From the NCBI GenBank assembly GCA_023251755.1, contig JAHEYF010000011.1, positions 21,715 through 85,714 on the forward strand: a stretch of DNA of 64,000 nucleotides. Direction: 5' to 3'. The position numbers and the translations under genes are program-made. The notes beneath the pieces are model-generated. The model was not told the DNA's origin, did not search any database, and saw nothing but the letters and a program-made list of their open reading frames with translations. The stretch is from Bacteroidota bacterium (lineage in GTDB: Bacteria > Bacteroidota > Bacteroidia > B-17B0 > Aurantibacillaceae). Positions within the stretch are counted from its first letter, which is position 1. Each line of letters starts with the position of its first letter. Below are positions 7,351 through 15,977 of the stretch, in pieces.

Positions 7351-8316
7351 TTACTTCAGCAATTCTTCAATAATTTTTTCTACACCGATACCTTCCGCTT
7401 CCGCCTTGTAATTGCGTACAATACGGTGGCGAAGAATAGGAACGGCAACGGCTTTTACATCTTCAATATCGGGCGAGTATTTACCACGAATAGCAGCGTG
7501 GCATTTTGCCCCCACCACTAAGTATTGCGAAGCACGCGGCCCCGCACCCCAGGCCAGGTATTTTTTGGTCATTTCGTGGGTAAACTCCGAGTTCTGTCTT
7601 GTTTTTACCACTAATTTAACAGCGTATTCCAATACATTATCTGGGACAGGAATTTTACGTACCAGGCTTTGAAAAAAGACAATTTCTTCGGCAGAAAGTA
7701 TTTTATTTAATTGTACTTTGGTATCGGTGGTGGTGCTTTTTACCACGTTGATTTCTTCAGCAAAAGAAGGGTAATCCAACCATACATTAAACATAAAGCG
7801 GTCCAACTGGGCTTCGGGCAATGGGTAGGTTCCCTCCTGTTCTATGGGGTTTTGGGTGGCCAGTACAAAGAAAGGGTTCCCCAGTTCATATTTTTTTCCG
7901 GCGGTGGTGATGTGCCTTTCCTGCATGGCTTCAAGCAGGGCCGATTGTGTTTTAGGCGGCGTACGGTTGATCTCATCGGCCAGTACAATGTTGGCAAACA
8001 AAGGCCCTTTAATAAATTTGAAATTGCGGCTTTCGTCTAATATCTCAGCCCCTACTATATCACTTGGCATCAGGTCGGGTGTAAATTGTATACGGCTGAA
8101 AGACAATCCAAGTGCATCAGCAATCGTATTGACCAACAAGGTTTTGGCCAGGCCGGGTACGCCTACCAACAAACAGTGCCCGCGGCTGAAAATAGAAATA
8201 AGTACATTTTTAATCGTGTCCTGCTGTCCGACAATTACTTTTCCAATTTCCTTGTTGAGCTCGTTGTATTTAGCAACAAAAGCATCTATTGCTTCAACAT
8301 CGTTTTTATAGTTCAT
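7351..8316 (-). CDS. MoxR-family AAA+ ATPase
   Basis: A 321-aa cytosolic AAA+ ATPase of the MoxR group, which acts as a chaperone or activator for partner proteins. Walker A is GVPGLAKT (residues 52-59). Walker B is VLADEINR, followed by the family signature TPPKTQSALLEAMQE, sensor 1 is LATQNPIEQ, and the arginine finger region is EAQLDRFMF. The C-terminal lid (residues ~220-321) has the typical ASQYLVVGAKCHA segment. MoxR genes usually precede DUF58/VWA genes, but here the next gene downstream is the copper protein. It follows the three envelope PPIase genes on the same strand, an order seen in other Bacteroidetes, so it may serve envelope assembly or stress. Confidence 0.92.
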   Translation of the reverse strand: MNYKNDVEAIDAFVAKYNELNKEIGKVIVGQQDTIKNVLISIFSRGHCLLVGVPGLAKTLLVNTIADALGLSFSRIQFTPDLMPSDIVGAEILDESRNFKFIKGPLFANIVLADEINRTPPKTQSALLEAMQERHITTAGKKYELGNPFFVLATQNPIEQEGTYPLPEAQLDRFMFNVWLDYPSFAEEINVVKSTTTDTKVQLNKILSAEEIVFFQSLVRKIPVPDNVLEYAVKLVVKTRQNSEFTHEMTKKYLAWGAGPRASQYLVVGAKCHAAIRGKYSPDIEDVKAVAVPILRHRIVRNYKAEAEGIGVEKIIEELLK

Positions 8317-8325
8317 ATTTAGTAT

Positions 8326-8412
8326 TGAGTATAGTTTTTAGTTCAAAGTTCTTAGTTCTTAGTAGATCATCTATACCTACTACCTGATACTTTCTACTTC
8401 TTTTTATTCTTT
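8326..8412. repeat. Intergenic array of GTTCTTAG-type words
   Basis: Between the moxR-like and surA-like genes, the words TTTAGTTC, AAAGTTC and TTAGTTCTTAG recur in tandem, then change into TACTACCTGATACTTTCTAC. The same words recur at 13942-14093, 35709-35746 (opposite strand) and 55092-55120. Confidence 0.6.
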
Positions 8413-8425
8413 AGTATTTAAAGTT

Positions 8426-9781
8426 TCACTTCAACCTAAGGTTCCAGTTGTTTGAAAAAGTACAATCCTGAAACTCCGTATCAATTTTAATATAGGTACT
8501 TTTTGATCTTTTACCGACCCAGTCTTTTACCTTTTTTTTCTGCACACCCATCATGGCATAACTTTGAATACGCTGGTAATCATCTTTTAAATTCGCCCGG
8601 TGCGGCTCGGTGCGGTTTTTAAGGTAAATGATGCGGTAAGCCTGTTTACTGTCCTGGCTTTGATAAATGGTTGGTTTGGTATAATCGCCCACCTGCATTT
8701 TATCAAGCAGAAAAACCAAATTCTGTTCGATCTGCCCGAGCTCGTCCACTTCAAAACGGACGTTGCCTGTTGCACCATTTACTATAGTTCCGCAGTTGTT
8801 TTTGGTATCCCTGTCGTCACTATACTTAGCGGCAGCATCACAGAACTTTATTTTTTTCTCTTCTAATAAAGTGTAAATACTGTCTAATTTAAGTTTGGCA
8901 TTTAAAATATCCTGGTTCGACATTTTCGGGGTCATTAATATATGCCTCACATCCACCATCTCACCTTTACGGGCAATCAGTTGCATAAAGTGGTAACCAA
9001 AGGGGGTTTCAAACACTTCCGATACTTCATCGGGTTTCAGGCGGAAAGCGATGGCATCAAATTCGGGTACCATCTGGCCCCGCATTACCCCGTCGTATCT
9101 TCCTCCGGTTTTCGCCGATCCGGGGTCCTCGGTATACAGGGCGGCCAAAGCGCTCATACTTTCGCCTTTTAATACACGTTGCCTGATATTTTCGAGGCGG
9201 GTGCGCGCATCCAATTTTGCATCGTCACTTACATTCGGTTTTTTAGTTAGTTGTGCAATCTCAACTTCCGAGTTGATTAAGGGCAGACTATCTTCCGGGA
9301 TGCTGTTGTAATAAGCCCTTATTTCGGCTGGTGATACTTTCGCATCGCCCACCACCTTGCTTTGCATTTGCTGGGCTAATAATTGTTGTTTTACATCGTC
9401 GTGCAGTTCTTCTTTAAACTGGTCCATTGTTTTGCCGTAAAAGGCTTCAAATCGTTCCTGTGAACCAAACTGATGAAGGTACACCCCCATCCTTCTGTTG
9501 ATTTCAGCATCCACTTGCTCGTCTTTCACCACCACACTGTCTTTTTCGGCCTGCACCACCAATAATTTCTGGTACAACAATTCTTCAAAAACCTTACAGC
9601 GCAATGTGACATCGTCTTTTGCACCGTCTGCAATATACTGTAGCCTTTGTGTTTCATAATCGGATTTAAGTACAATGTATTTGCCGACCACCGCAATTAC
9701 TTTATCAACATTTTGGGGCTGTGCAAAATTTGTTAAAGTACAAATCATTAACAGGGCAGTTAAACTTCTTTTTATGTCCAT
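8426..9781 (-). CDS. SurA-like periplasmic peptidylprolyl isomerase
   Basis: A periplasmic chaperone/PPIase for outer-membrane proteins. I start at ATG 9781, giving MDIKRSLTALLMICTLTNFAQ, a good signal peptide, 4 nt after the previous stop; a longer form from 9823 would run into the upstream gene. Residues ~20-165 are the SurA N-terminal helical domain (VIAVVGKYIVLKSDYE). Two parvulin domains follow: one around YTEDPGSAKTGGRYDGV and FETPFGYHFMQLI, the second more diverged with RHILM and YSDDRDTKNNCG. Length (451 aa) is normal for SurA. It is the last of three successive PPIase-type genes. Confidence 0.87.
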   Translation of the reverse strand: MDIKRSLTALLMICTLTNFAQPQNVDKVIAVVGKYIVLKSDYETQRLQYIADGAKDDVTLRCKVFEELLYQKLLVVQAEKDSVVVKDEQVDAEINRRMGVYLHQFGSQERFEAFYGKTMDQFKEELHDDVKQQLLAQQMQSKVVGDAKVSPAEIRAYYNSIPEDSLPLINSEVEIAQLTKKPNVSDDAKLDARTRLENIRQRVLKGESMSALAALYTEDPGSAKTGGRYDGVMRGQMVPEFDAIAFRLKPDEVSEVFETPFGYHFMQLIARKGEMVDVRHILMTPKMSNQDILNAKLKLDSIYTLLEEKKIKFCDAAAKYSDDRDTKNNCGTIVNGATGNVRFEVDELGQIEQNLVFLLDKMQVGDYTKPTIYQSQDSKQAYRIIYLKNRTEPHRANLKDDYQRIQSYAMMGVQKKKVKDWVGKRSKSTYIKIDTEFQDCTFSNNWNLRLK

Positions 9782-9785
9782 TTTG

Positions 9786-10664
9786 TTATTTGAATGTTTC
9801 AAAATTTTTGTTTTCAAGCGCATCCTGGTACACTTGTTTTTTCATATCGTCTACTAATTTCAACTTGCGCTTATTAATTATAATATTACGAATATTTTCC
9901 TTTTCAAAACTTAAGGGCGAGGAACTGTTTTTAATTTTATATCCCCTGATGTTAATAAAGTAAATACTTGCGGTATCAGCAAGCTCTATGGCCTGGTTTG
10001 TTTTTAAAAACAGTTCGGGGTTGTAATCCTGTATGGGCACTTCTTTCAGCAAATCGTCAAACAGCAACCAGGTGTTGTCGTCGATAAAAAAATTTTCGGC
10101 AAACTGTATGCAATAACTTCTTAACGATTCTATATCCTTTGGATTCACCGAGGCATACCACTTTCTCACTTTATCAATGTTCGGTGCTTTTTTGCTGACT
10201 TTAACGTAATACACTTTAACAATATTGTCTTTTAGCTGAAAGCTGGCTAAATGACTGTTGTAGTACTGCTCAATTTCCTCAGCCTTCACGACGGTATCCA
10301 TTTTTTGCCGCACCAGTTCGGTTTGATAGGTATAGATAATCAGGTTCTTCCGGTATTCTTCAATTTGTTTTTCAATGTTTTTTTGTTCTTCGTTCAGGTT
10401 TTTTTCGGCATAACGCATTACCAGTTCTTCCTGCACCCATTTATCAATGTAATTGTTGATTAAAGCAGCGCTGTCTTTTTTCGAAATATCTGCCGGCACA
10501 ATGTTTTTTAGTTCAGAGGGGTACAACATTTTATCGTACACCCGTGCAACAGGTTTTTCTGTTGTTTCTTCTTCTTTTTTTTGCGAACAGGACAGGGCAA
10601 GGAAAATGAACAGCACATAAGACAGGGCCTTCAGCTTAGGAGCTATTTTTTTCTGAATCAACAT
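9786..10664 (-). CDS. PPIase-like lipoprotein (SurA N-domain-like, no clear catalytic domain)
   Basis: A 292-aa predicted lipoprotein: signal with lipobox LALSC (Cys26). The following region is helical and charged (the IEKQIEEYRKNLIIYTYQTEL part) and resembles the N-terminal chaperone domain of SurA/PrsA. A later part (IVKVYYVKVSKKAPN) resembles the first strand of a parvulin domain, but the conserved GG and FGYH motifs are missing. It may thus be a chaperone that has lost isomerase activity. It lies between two clear parvulin genes, 4 nt from the SurA-like gene, and an operon of these three types is common in Bacteroidetes. A terminator separates it from the upstream gene. Confidence 0.75.
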   Translation of the reverse strand: MLIQKKIAPKLKALSYVLFIFLALSCSQKKEEETTEKPVARVYDKMLYPSELKNIVPADISKKDSAALINNYIDKWVQEELVMRYAEKNLNEEQKNIEKQIEEYRKNLIIYTYQTELVRQKMDTVVKAEEIEQYYNSHLASFQLKDNIVKVYYVKVSKKAPNIDKVRKWYASVNPKDIESLRSYCIQFAENFFIDDNTWLLFDDLLKEVPIQDYNPELFLKTNQAIELADTASIYFINIRGYKIKNSSSPLSFEKENIRNIIINKRKLKLVDDMKKQVYQDALENKNFETFK

Positions 10665-10675
10665 CCTTTTTAATC

Positions 10676-10708
10676 AAAAAAGTTCTACCGTAAAGGGTAG
10701 AACTTTTT
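10676..10708 (-). terminator. Terminator between the double-parvulin gene and the PPIase lipoprotein
   Basis: GTTCTACC (10682-10689) pairs with GGTAGAAC (10696-10703); A/T runs on both sides extend the stem and give U-tracts on either strand. It follows the minus-strand gene ending at 10729 and lies 12 nt upstream of the lipoprotein start, so downstream genes need read-through or their own promoter. Confidence 0.85.
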
Positions 10709-10728
10709 CTCATTTCTATAAAATAAAC

Positions 10729-12714
10729 TTATTTAATTGTATTTAACACTTCGTCTTTCACCACCACTTTGTGATTGTTTTTCAGGGCAATCAACCATTC
10801 TTTTTCAAGGTAATTCTGATAATCGGCGGTAACTATGCCTTTTGCTTCGTTTAAAGTTTTAGGCGATTTGGGCAATAATTTATTTACAAGTAGTATGTAA
10901 ATTTTACCATCCTGTTTAACATCGTTGCTGATTCCTTCTTTCCAGTTTTCGTCAATCATTTTGTTTTCTCCCTTTAGGTACATAACTGTTTCAACCGAAA
11001 GGTTCAACTGTGAATTTTTGTTGATGGCATCCAGAATATCTTTTTCTGATTTTTTCTTCACCAACATTTTACGCACTTCTTTGGCTATTTTTTCGTCGGC
11101 ACATTTGTAAGTGGTTACATCGGCGCGTTCATCCCAGAGGTAATTGTTTTTGTATTTTTCATAGAACTCTTTCAGGCCTGTCGTGTCTTTTACGGCTTTG
11201 CTCCATACTTTGCGGTCGGTTAAGTCGAACAACAAAATACCATCGCGGTATTCCTGCAACAGGTTTTTAAATTCGGGGTATTTGCCTTCTAATGTGCTTT
11301 CTTCGTAAGCAACACAGGTTTCATCCACAAAATTCTGGTATTGCTGGTCCACAATGTATTTGGCATCGTAAACCGAGCGACGGGTCTGATGAGATTCTAA
11401 ATACTTCGTGAAATCAGCCTGTGTGTATTTTTTACCGGCCAGCACAAACAATTCTTTGTTTAATTTGGAGGCTCTTTCAGCCGTCCATTTTCCTTTAAAG
11501 TAAGAGCTGTCGATAAGGGGGTAAAATTCCTCAAGAGAAGGGAAAGAGCTTATTTTCTTTTTAACAACACGTGTTTCTGTGTAATTGTTTTCTTTTTTAA
11601 TACGTGATATTAAAGCTGTTTTTCCGGCCTGTGAACGGCTGTCTTTAGATACCTTTTGTTTCAGCTCTGCTTTCATTCCATCAAAAGGGGCCAGGTCTTT
11701 TTTATCTAAACGTTTTACAATGTGCCATCCGTATTTTGTAGTAAAAGGTTCTGAATAATCGTCATTTTTTTTGAGCCCGTAAGCGGCTTTTTCAAATTCA
11801 ATCACCGGCATTTTACCCGCACCAAACCAGTTTAATTTACCACCCTGTGCAGCCGATTGCTTGTCTTCTGAATACTGTGAAGCCAGCTCTTCAAATTTTT
11901 CTCCCTTTTTCAGTTTTTCATAAATTTCGGTGATTTTCTTTTGAGCATTTACGGAATCCTGTAGTTTAAACTCTTTATTAAAACGTACCATGATGTGGGC
12001 TACCAGTAACTCTCCCTGGTTGGAACGTTTGTCCTGTACCTTAATAATATGGTAACCAAAACGGGTGCGTACCGGCATGCTTACCTCGCCCACTTTGGTA
12101 GAATAAGCTGCATTTTCGAAGGGGTACACCATTTGGAGTGCAGTAAAATAACCTAAGTCACCGGCGTTGTCTTTTGCCGAAGGGTCGCCATCGTTGGCGC
12201 TTTCGCGGGCAAGTTTGGCAAAGTCTTCACCTTTTAATACTCTTTTTCTGTATTCCAGTACTTTGTTGTAGGCCAATAATGTGTCTTTGGGCAAGGCGTC
12301 TTCTGCGCATTTTACTAAAATATGACTGGCCCTTATTTCTGTTTTCATCCGCTCGTAAGCTTCTGTAAGCAGGCCTTCGTTTACATTTTTATCGGTTAAA
12401 TAAGGAGCGGCCAATTGTTTCCTGTAACCGGCCAATTCATCTTTAAATGATTTTAAGGTGTCGAGGCCCTGTTCTTCCGCTTCTTTTACTTTTAGTTTAA
12501 AATTGATAAAAAGATCAAGGTAATCCTTAACCGATTTTTTATCGGCGGTCATGTCCTTTCCGTTGTTCTTTTTATAAACACTCTCAAACTCTGATTTAGT
12601 AACGGCTTTACCGTCAACGGTCATAATTACAGGATCAGCTGTCTGAGCTATTGATAAGGCTGAAAAAGCCATTGACGCGCTAAATAAACTGATGGTCTTA
12701 ATTAATTTGTTCAT
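10729..12714 (-). CDS. Peptidylprolyl isomerase with two parvulin domains
   Basis: A 661-aa exported foldase. The signal peptide is residues 1-23 (ending SIAQ). A SurA-like helical region with VTKSEFESVYKK leads to two tandem parvulin domains: residues ~120-225 (RASHILVKCAEDA, AGDLGYF, RTRFGYHIIKVQDKR) and ~228-335 (VAHIMVRFNKEF, GGKLNWFGAGKMP, FTTKYGWHIVKRLDKK). The remaining ~320 residues are a helical tail resembling a repeated chaperone domain. It probably assists outer-membrane or T9SS cargo folding in the periplasm. It is followed by a terminator and then two related genes. A TAnnTTTG box lies just upstream. Confidence 0.9.
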   Translation of the reverse strand: MNKLIKTISLFSASMAFSALSIAQTADPVIMTVDGKAVTKSEFESVYKKNNGKDMTADKKSVKDYLDLFINFKLKVKEAEEQGLDTLKSFKDELAGYRKQLAAPYLTDKNVNEGLLTEAYERMKTEIRASHILVKCAEDALPKDTLLAYNKVLEYRKRVLKGEDFAKLARESANDGDPSAKDNAGDLGYFTALQMVYPFENAAYSTKVGEVSMPVRTRFGYHIIKVQDKRSNQGELLVAHIMVRFNKEFKLQDSVNAQKKITEIYEKLKKGEKFEELASQYSEDKQSAAQGGKLNWFGAGKMPVIEFEKAAYGLKKNDDYSEPFTTKYGWHIVKRLDKKDLAPFDGMKAELKQKVSKDSRSQAGKTALISRIKKENNYTETRVVKKKISSFPSLEEFYPLIDSSYFKGKWTAERASKLNKELFVLAGKKYTQADFTKYLESHQTRRSVYDAKYIVDQQYQNFVDETCVAYEESTLEGKYPEFKNLLQEYRDGILLFDLTDRKVWSKAVKDTTGLKEFYEKYKNNYLWDERADVTTYKCADEKIAKEVRKMLVKKKSEKDILDAINKNSQLNLSVETVMYLKGENKMIDENWKEGISNDVKQDGKIYILLVNKLLPKSPKTLNEAKGIVTADYQNYLEKEWLIALKNNHKVVVKDEVLNTIK

Positions 12715-12736
12715 AGAAATACTTATTTTGAGGTGA

Positions 12737-12744
12737 CAAATTTA
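12737..12744 (-). promoter_or_regulatory. -7 box (TAAATTTG) of the double-parvulin gene
   Basis: On the minus strand, TAAATTTG fits TAnnTTTG exactly, 23 nt before the ATG at 12714. A TTTG lies 14 nt further upstream (12759-12762), closer than the usual -33 spacing, so only the -7 box is claimed. Confidence 0.45.
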
Positions 12745-12814
12745 ACAAAAAATGAACCCAAAGTGTATAAAAATAGCTTTGTTATGAGCTTTCGTTTTTT
12801 TTTTAACAAAAATT

Positions 12815-12834
12815 AACCGGCGAATGCCGGATTC
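12815..12834 (-). terminator. GC-rich hairpin after the LacI-type gene
   Basis: CCGGC (12817-12821) and GCCGG (12826-12830) form a short strong stem with a 4-nt loop. On the minus strand it is followed by TTAATTTTTG. It lies 65 nt after the stop at 12898, next to a TTCAAAATT word array (12831-12862). Confidence 0.5.
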
Positions 12835-12862
12835 AAAGTTCAAAATTTAAAATTCAAAATTG
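12831..12862. repeat. Short array of TTCAAAATT words
   Basis: ATTCAAAGTTCAAAATTTA and ATTCAAAATTG repeat in a row between the LacI gene and its hairpin. It is a small member of the intergenic word arrays; a related form (TTAGAATTTAGA) occurs at 35337-35365. Confidence 0.5.
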
Positions 12863-12897
12863 GAAGAATCCAGGTATAAATCGTAACAAATACAGGT

Positions 12898-13920
12898 TTA
12901 ACAAGACTTCCTGATTTTTAATTCGGTAGCCAGCACTATTTCTTTGTTTTCGGGGGGGGAATTTTTACTGTTCATGAGCGATAATAAAAGTTCGAAAGCC
13001 TTTTCCCCGATTTCTTCAACAGGCTGGGCAACAGCCGTTATCGGAGGATCGGAAAATTTAAACATATCCAGGTCGTCAAAACAGGTTAAAGCGATGTCCT
13101 TCGGGATTTTTAAGCCTAATTTATTAATGGTTTCAAAACAATAAACGGCTAAATTGTTATTGACTACAAAAAGCGCATCAATGGGGGTTTTGCCAGAAAC
13201 CAGGTCTTTTAATTCCTGTTCAACAAGTGCTGGAATATTATTAAAGGGGATTTCACGCAGGTTTTTTTTATTGAACCCTATACCGTGTTTTTTAAGTGCG
13301 TCTTTATAACCATTCACCCGGTCGTGTACAGAGCTGATAAAATGTGGGGAAATTGTCAACATGGCAATGTTCTTATAACCAGAACTGATCAGGTGTTCGG
13401 TTAATTCAAAGGCCCCTTTGTAATTATCAACGGTTACGTAATTGCATTTTAGTTTGGGGATGTACCTGTCTATCAGTACAAAAGGCTTGTTCTCGGCCTG
13501 TAATTCATTAAATAATTTAGCCGTATTCTGCGTAGAAGAAACAATGACCCCGTCGGCATTTTGCCCTTTTATTAATATTTCAATCAGTTCCTGTTCCTTT
13601 TTATCGTTCTCTTCCGAACTACAGATGATGAGGTTGTACCCTTTTCTGCTGGCACTGTATTCAATACTCCTGGAAATTTTGGCGTAAAAAGGATTGGAAA
13701 TATCAGCAACAATTAAGCCTATGATATTTGATTTGCCTGTTCTCAATCCCCTGGCTATCAGGTTGGGCTTATAGTTCAGCTCTTTTGCCTTTTCAAATAC
13801 TTCTTTTTGTGTTTTAGCACTAATTCCGTATTTGTCGCCTTTGTTGTTAAGTACAAGGGACACCAGCGTTTTAGACACGCCCAAATCCTTTGCCACCTTT
13901 TCCAGGTCAATTTTTTTCAT
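12898..13920 (-). CDS. LacI-family transcriptional regulator
   Basis: A 340-aa regulator. Residues 3-25 are the LacI helix-turn-helix (DLEKVAKDLGVSKTLVSLVLN), followed by the hinge helix region around NLIARGLRTGKS. The rest is the periplasmic-binding-protein-like effector domain (GLIVADISNPFYAKI; VTVDNYKGAFELTEHLI; ALTCFDDLDMF), which normally binds a sugar. It stands alone: neighbours are the parvulin genes and a phosphatase, so its target sugar operon is elsewhere. The start is supported by the HTH beginning at residue 3 and by a -7 box 5 nt upstream, which suggests a very short or absent leader. Confidence 0.93.
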   Translation of the reverse strand: MKKIDLEKVAKDLGVSKTLVSLVLNNKGDKYGISAKTQKEVFEKAKELNYKPNLIARGLRTGKSNIIGLIVADISNPFYAKISRSIEYSASRKGYNLIICSSEENDKKEQELIEILIKGQNADGVIVSSTQNTAKLFNELQAENKPFVLIDRYIPKLKCNYVTVDNYKGAFELTEHLISSGYKNIAMLTISPHFISSVHDRVNGYKDALKKHGIGFNKKNLREIPFNNIPALVEQELKDLVSGKTPIDALFVVNNNLAVYCFETINKLGLKIPKDIALTCFDDLDMFKFSDPPITAVAQPVEEIGEKAFELLLSLMNSKNSPPENKEIVLATELKIRKSC

Positions 13921-13925
13921 TGATG

Positions 13926-13933
13926 CAAAAGTA
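13926..13933 (-). promoter_or_regulatory. -7 box (TACTTTTG) abutting the LacI start
   Basis: TACTTTTG on the minus strand fits TAnnTTTG and ends 5 nt before the ATG at 13920. If used, transcription would begin at or near the start codon, giving a leaderless mRNA. No matching -33 element is visible. Confidence 0.4.
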
Positions 13934-13941
13934 ATACAAAT

Positions 13942-14093
13942 TTAGTTCTCTGCTGAAAGTTCTTCGTTCTTAGTTTAAAGTTCGAAGTAGATTAGTCTGT
14001 TATGAAGCGCTTAAGGAGCGTGGAATTGACTATTAGTGAGGTTATTTTTTGTTCTTTGTTTTGAGTTCTTAGTTCTTGGTTCTTGGTAATCTA
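13942..14093. repeat. Intergenic array of GTTCTTAG/AAAGTTC words
   Basis: First part of the 353-nt gap between the LacI gene and the phosphatase gene. It contains AAAGTTCTTCGTTCTTAG, TTTAAAGTTCGAAGTAG and later GAGTTCTTAGTTCTTGG. No ORF, tRNA or clear terminator is seen in the gap. Confidence 0.6.
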
Positions 14094-14236
14094 CTAATTA
14101 CGAATTTGTACGAATATACCCATCTGTGTGTGGCGCAGCAGTATATAGCTTTATTGTATATTCGTACTTCGTCAATCGTCAATCCTCCTTCGTTACTCCA
14201 ATATTCGTAATATTCGTATTAATTCGTATTCGTAGA
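14094..14236. repeat. Intergenic array of TACGAAT words with an inverted pair
   Basis: Dense copies of ATTACGAATT, GTACGAATAT, TTCGTCAATCGTC and ATTCGTAATATTCG. A perfect inverted pair GTACGAATATAC (14108-14119) and GTATATTCGTAC (14156-14167) can form a 12-bp stem with a 36-nt loop. The same family occurs at 35664-35708, 47731-47828, 55125-55317 and 57437-57501. Confidence 0.7.
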
Positions 14237-14242
14237 TCCAAA

Positions 14243-14273
14243 ATCTAACTTTTTAACTTTCCAACTTTCTAAC
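14243..14273. repeat. Array of AACTTTCCAACTTTC words ending at the phosphatase stop codon
   Basis: CTAACTTTTTAACTTTCC and AACTTTCTAACTT repeat directly beside the minus-strand stop at 14274. The same word in the other orientation (GTTGGAAAGTT) follows the kinase gene at 40404-40450. Confidence 0.6.
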
Positions 14274-15977
14274 TTAAATACGTATTCCTACCACCAGCAC
14301 ATCGTCCACCTGGTCGTTCGGGCCTTTCCAGGTATTGAACTCTTTTGTTATTTCCTTTTTTTGAGCCGGGAGAGGGTTGTTAGAAAGGGAAACGAGGAAT
14401 TTTTTTAATTTTTTACGCATGTATTTTTCATCCCCGTATTCGCCCCCAAACTGGTCCACATACCCATCCGTAAACAAATAGATCATATCGTTTTTCTGAA
14501 GCTTGAGCCTGTGTTCGTTAAAAGGTTTTATCTCATCCCCGATAAACATCCCGATGGGCTGTTTATTCCCTTTGGTTTCATTCATCTCGTTGTCCCTCAC
14601 AATGTGTAAATTGTGATTGGCACCCGAAAAACTGATGGTTTTATTGTCTATATCTAATATACACAGGGAAATATCCATGCCATCCCTCACCGTTGACTCT
14701 TCGTATTTCTGACGGATGGTGCTGTTAAACAATTCATTTACCCTGTCGAGCATGATTGCTGCATTCGTGTGGTCTTTTTCATTAAACACCTGGTTCAGGC
14801 AATTGCTGCTAACAATGGAAATAAAGGCACCCGGTACCCCGTGTCCGGTACAATCAACCGCTGCTATATAAACAAGGTTGTTTTTTTTATTCACCCAGTA
14901 AAAGTCCCCACTAACAATTTCGCGGGGCTGGTAATAAATAAAAAAGTTTTTAATGTATTCCGAAATCAGCTGATCGGGCGGTAAAAGCGCGCCCTGAATG
15001 TGTTTGGCGTATTTTAAACTATCGGTAATGTCTTTGTTTTTTTCTTTAATCAGTTTATAAGCGTATTCTAATTCTTTGTTTTTCCCTTCCAATAAAAGCT
15101 TTTCCGATTTTTCCAGTTCAATCTCCCCCTGTAGGGATTCCAGTAAACTTCGGTTATCATGAGCCGATAATTTCCCTCTCATTTCATCGTATTGTTCAAA
15201 ACAGGCCATCGCTTTTTCCAGGTTACCCTGTGATTTATACACCTCGGCCAAAGTGCGGTAAGTTTCGCTGGCAATTCTTCTTTCGTTCAATTCTATAGCA
15301 GTAGCAAGGCCTTCGTGCATGTAGGCCAGAGCTTTATCTGTTTCTTTTTTCTTAAAATATAAATTTCCAAGCACGGTGTAAGTCTGGGCCACTCCTTTTA
15401 AATAACTTATTTTTTCGGATGTTTCTAAGGCTTTTAATAAATATTGTTCGCCCTGTACCCAGTCGTTGGCCTGTACAAAATTGTTTCCGATGTTAAAATA
15501 CGTTTCGCTGATAGCCAGCTTATCTTCAAATTTTTCGAGTACTTCGAGGTTTTTTATTAAAATAGTGATGGCCTCAATATAATTGCCTTTTAATTGCTCT
15601 ATCAAACCCAGGTTAACATTTACATAAGCTATAGCCTTTGCATCGTTTGTTTTTTCGGCATATTCAATGGCCCGTTCATAGTTTAAACGTGCTTTATCTA
15701 ATACTCCAATCTGGGTGTAAATGTTTCCGATATTGCGGTAACAGGAACTGGTGGCTTTGTGATTGCCCAATTCCATAAAAATGGCCCTTGCTTTTTGTAA
15801 ATCAGGAAGGGCCTTTTGAAATTGCATTTGAAAAAAGGAAGTGACACCAATTGTCCGGTAGCAATAAGCCATCCCTTCCTTATAGTTTAAACTGATACTG
15901 GCATCAAGGGCCTCACGGGCCAGGTCAATTGATTTTAATAAATCGAGCCTTCGCATGAGCCATGCCTCTTTGCTCAA
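14274..15977 (-). CDS. TPR-repeat protein with SpoIIE-type (PP2C-like) phosphatase domain
   Basis: A signalling phosphatase. The N-terminal ~270 residues are TPR repeats (for example YNIGNN-type, GNLYFKKKETDKALAYM and YKSQGNLEKAMACFE). A coiled coil (residues ~275-320) follows, then a PP2C-like SpoIIE domain to the C-terminus. Metal-binding acidic residues are visible in SGDFYW, VDCTGHGVPGAF, FTDGYVDQFGGE and the final DDVLVVG. Such proteins dephosphorylate anti-sigma-factor antagonists or similar partners. The only start codon for the uninterrupted frame is TTG 15977, but it falls inside a TPR helix. The frame continues upstream through an amber codon to an ATG at 16130, so the annotated protein is probably N-terminally incomplete. 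Confidence 0.8.
   Translation of the reverse strand: MSKEAWLMRRLDLLKSIDLAREALDASISLNYKEGMAYCYRTIGVTSFFQMQFQKALPDLQKARAIFMELGNHKATSSCYRNIGNIYTQIGVLDKARLNYERAIEYAEKTNDAKAIAYVNVNLGLIEQLKGNYIEAITILIKNLEVLEKFEDKLAISETYFNIGNNFVQANDWVQGEQYLLKALETSEKISYLKGVAQTYTVLGNLYFKKKETDKALAYMHEGLATAIELNERRIASETYRTLAEVYKSQGNLEKAMACFEQYDEMRGKLSAHDNRSLLESLQGEIELEKSEKLLLEGKNKELEYAYKLIKEKNKDITDSLKYAKHIQGALLPPDQLISEYIKNFFIYYQPREIVSGDFYWVNKKNNLVYIAAVDCTGHGVPGAFISIVSSNCLNQVFNEKDHTNAAIMLDRVNELFNSTIRQKYEESTVRDGMDISLCILDIDNKTISFSGANHNLHIVRDNEMNETKGNKQPIGMFIGDEIKPFNEHRLKLQKNDMIYLFTDGYVDQFGGEYGDEKYMRKKLKKFLVSLSNNPLPAQKKEITKEFNTWKGPNDQVDDVLVVGIRI

Noticed and set aside
9782..9823. Longer N-terminus for the SurA-like protein
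   Set aside because: It would overlap the end of the upstream gene and place the signal peptide inside the protein; ATG 9781 gives a clean signal peptide and 4-nt spacing.
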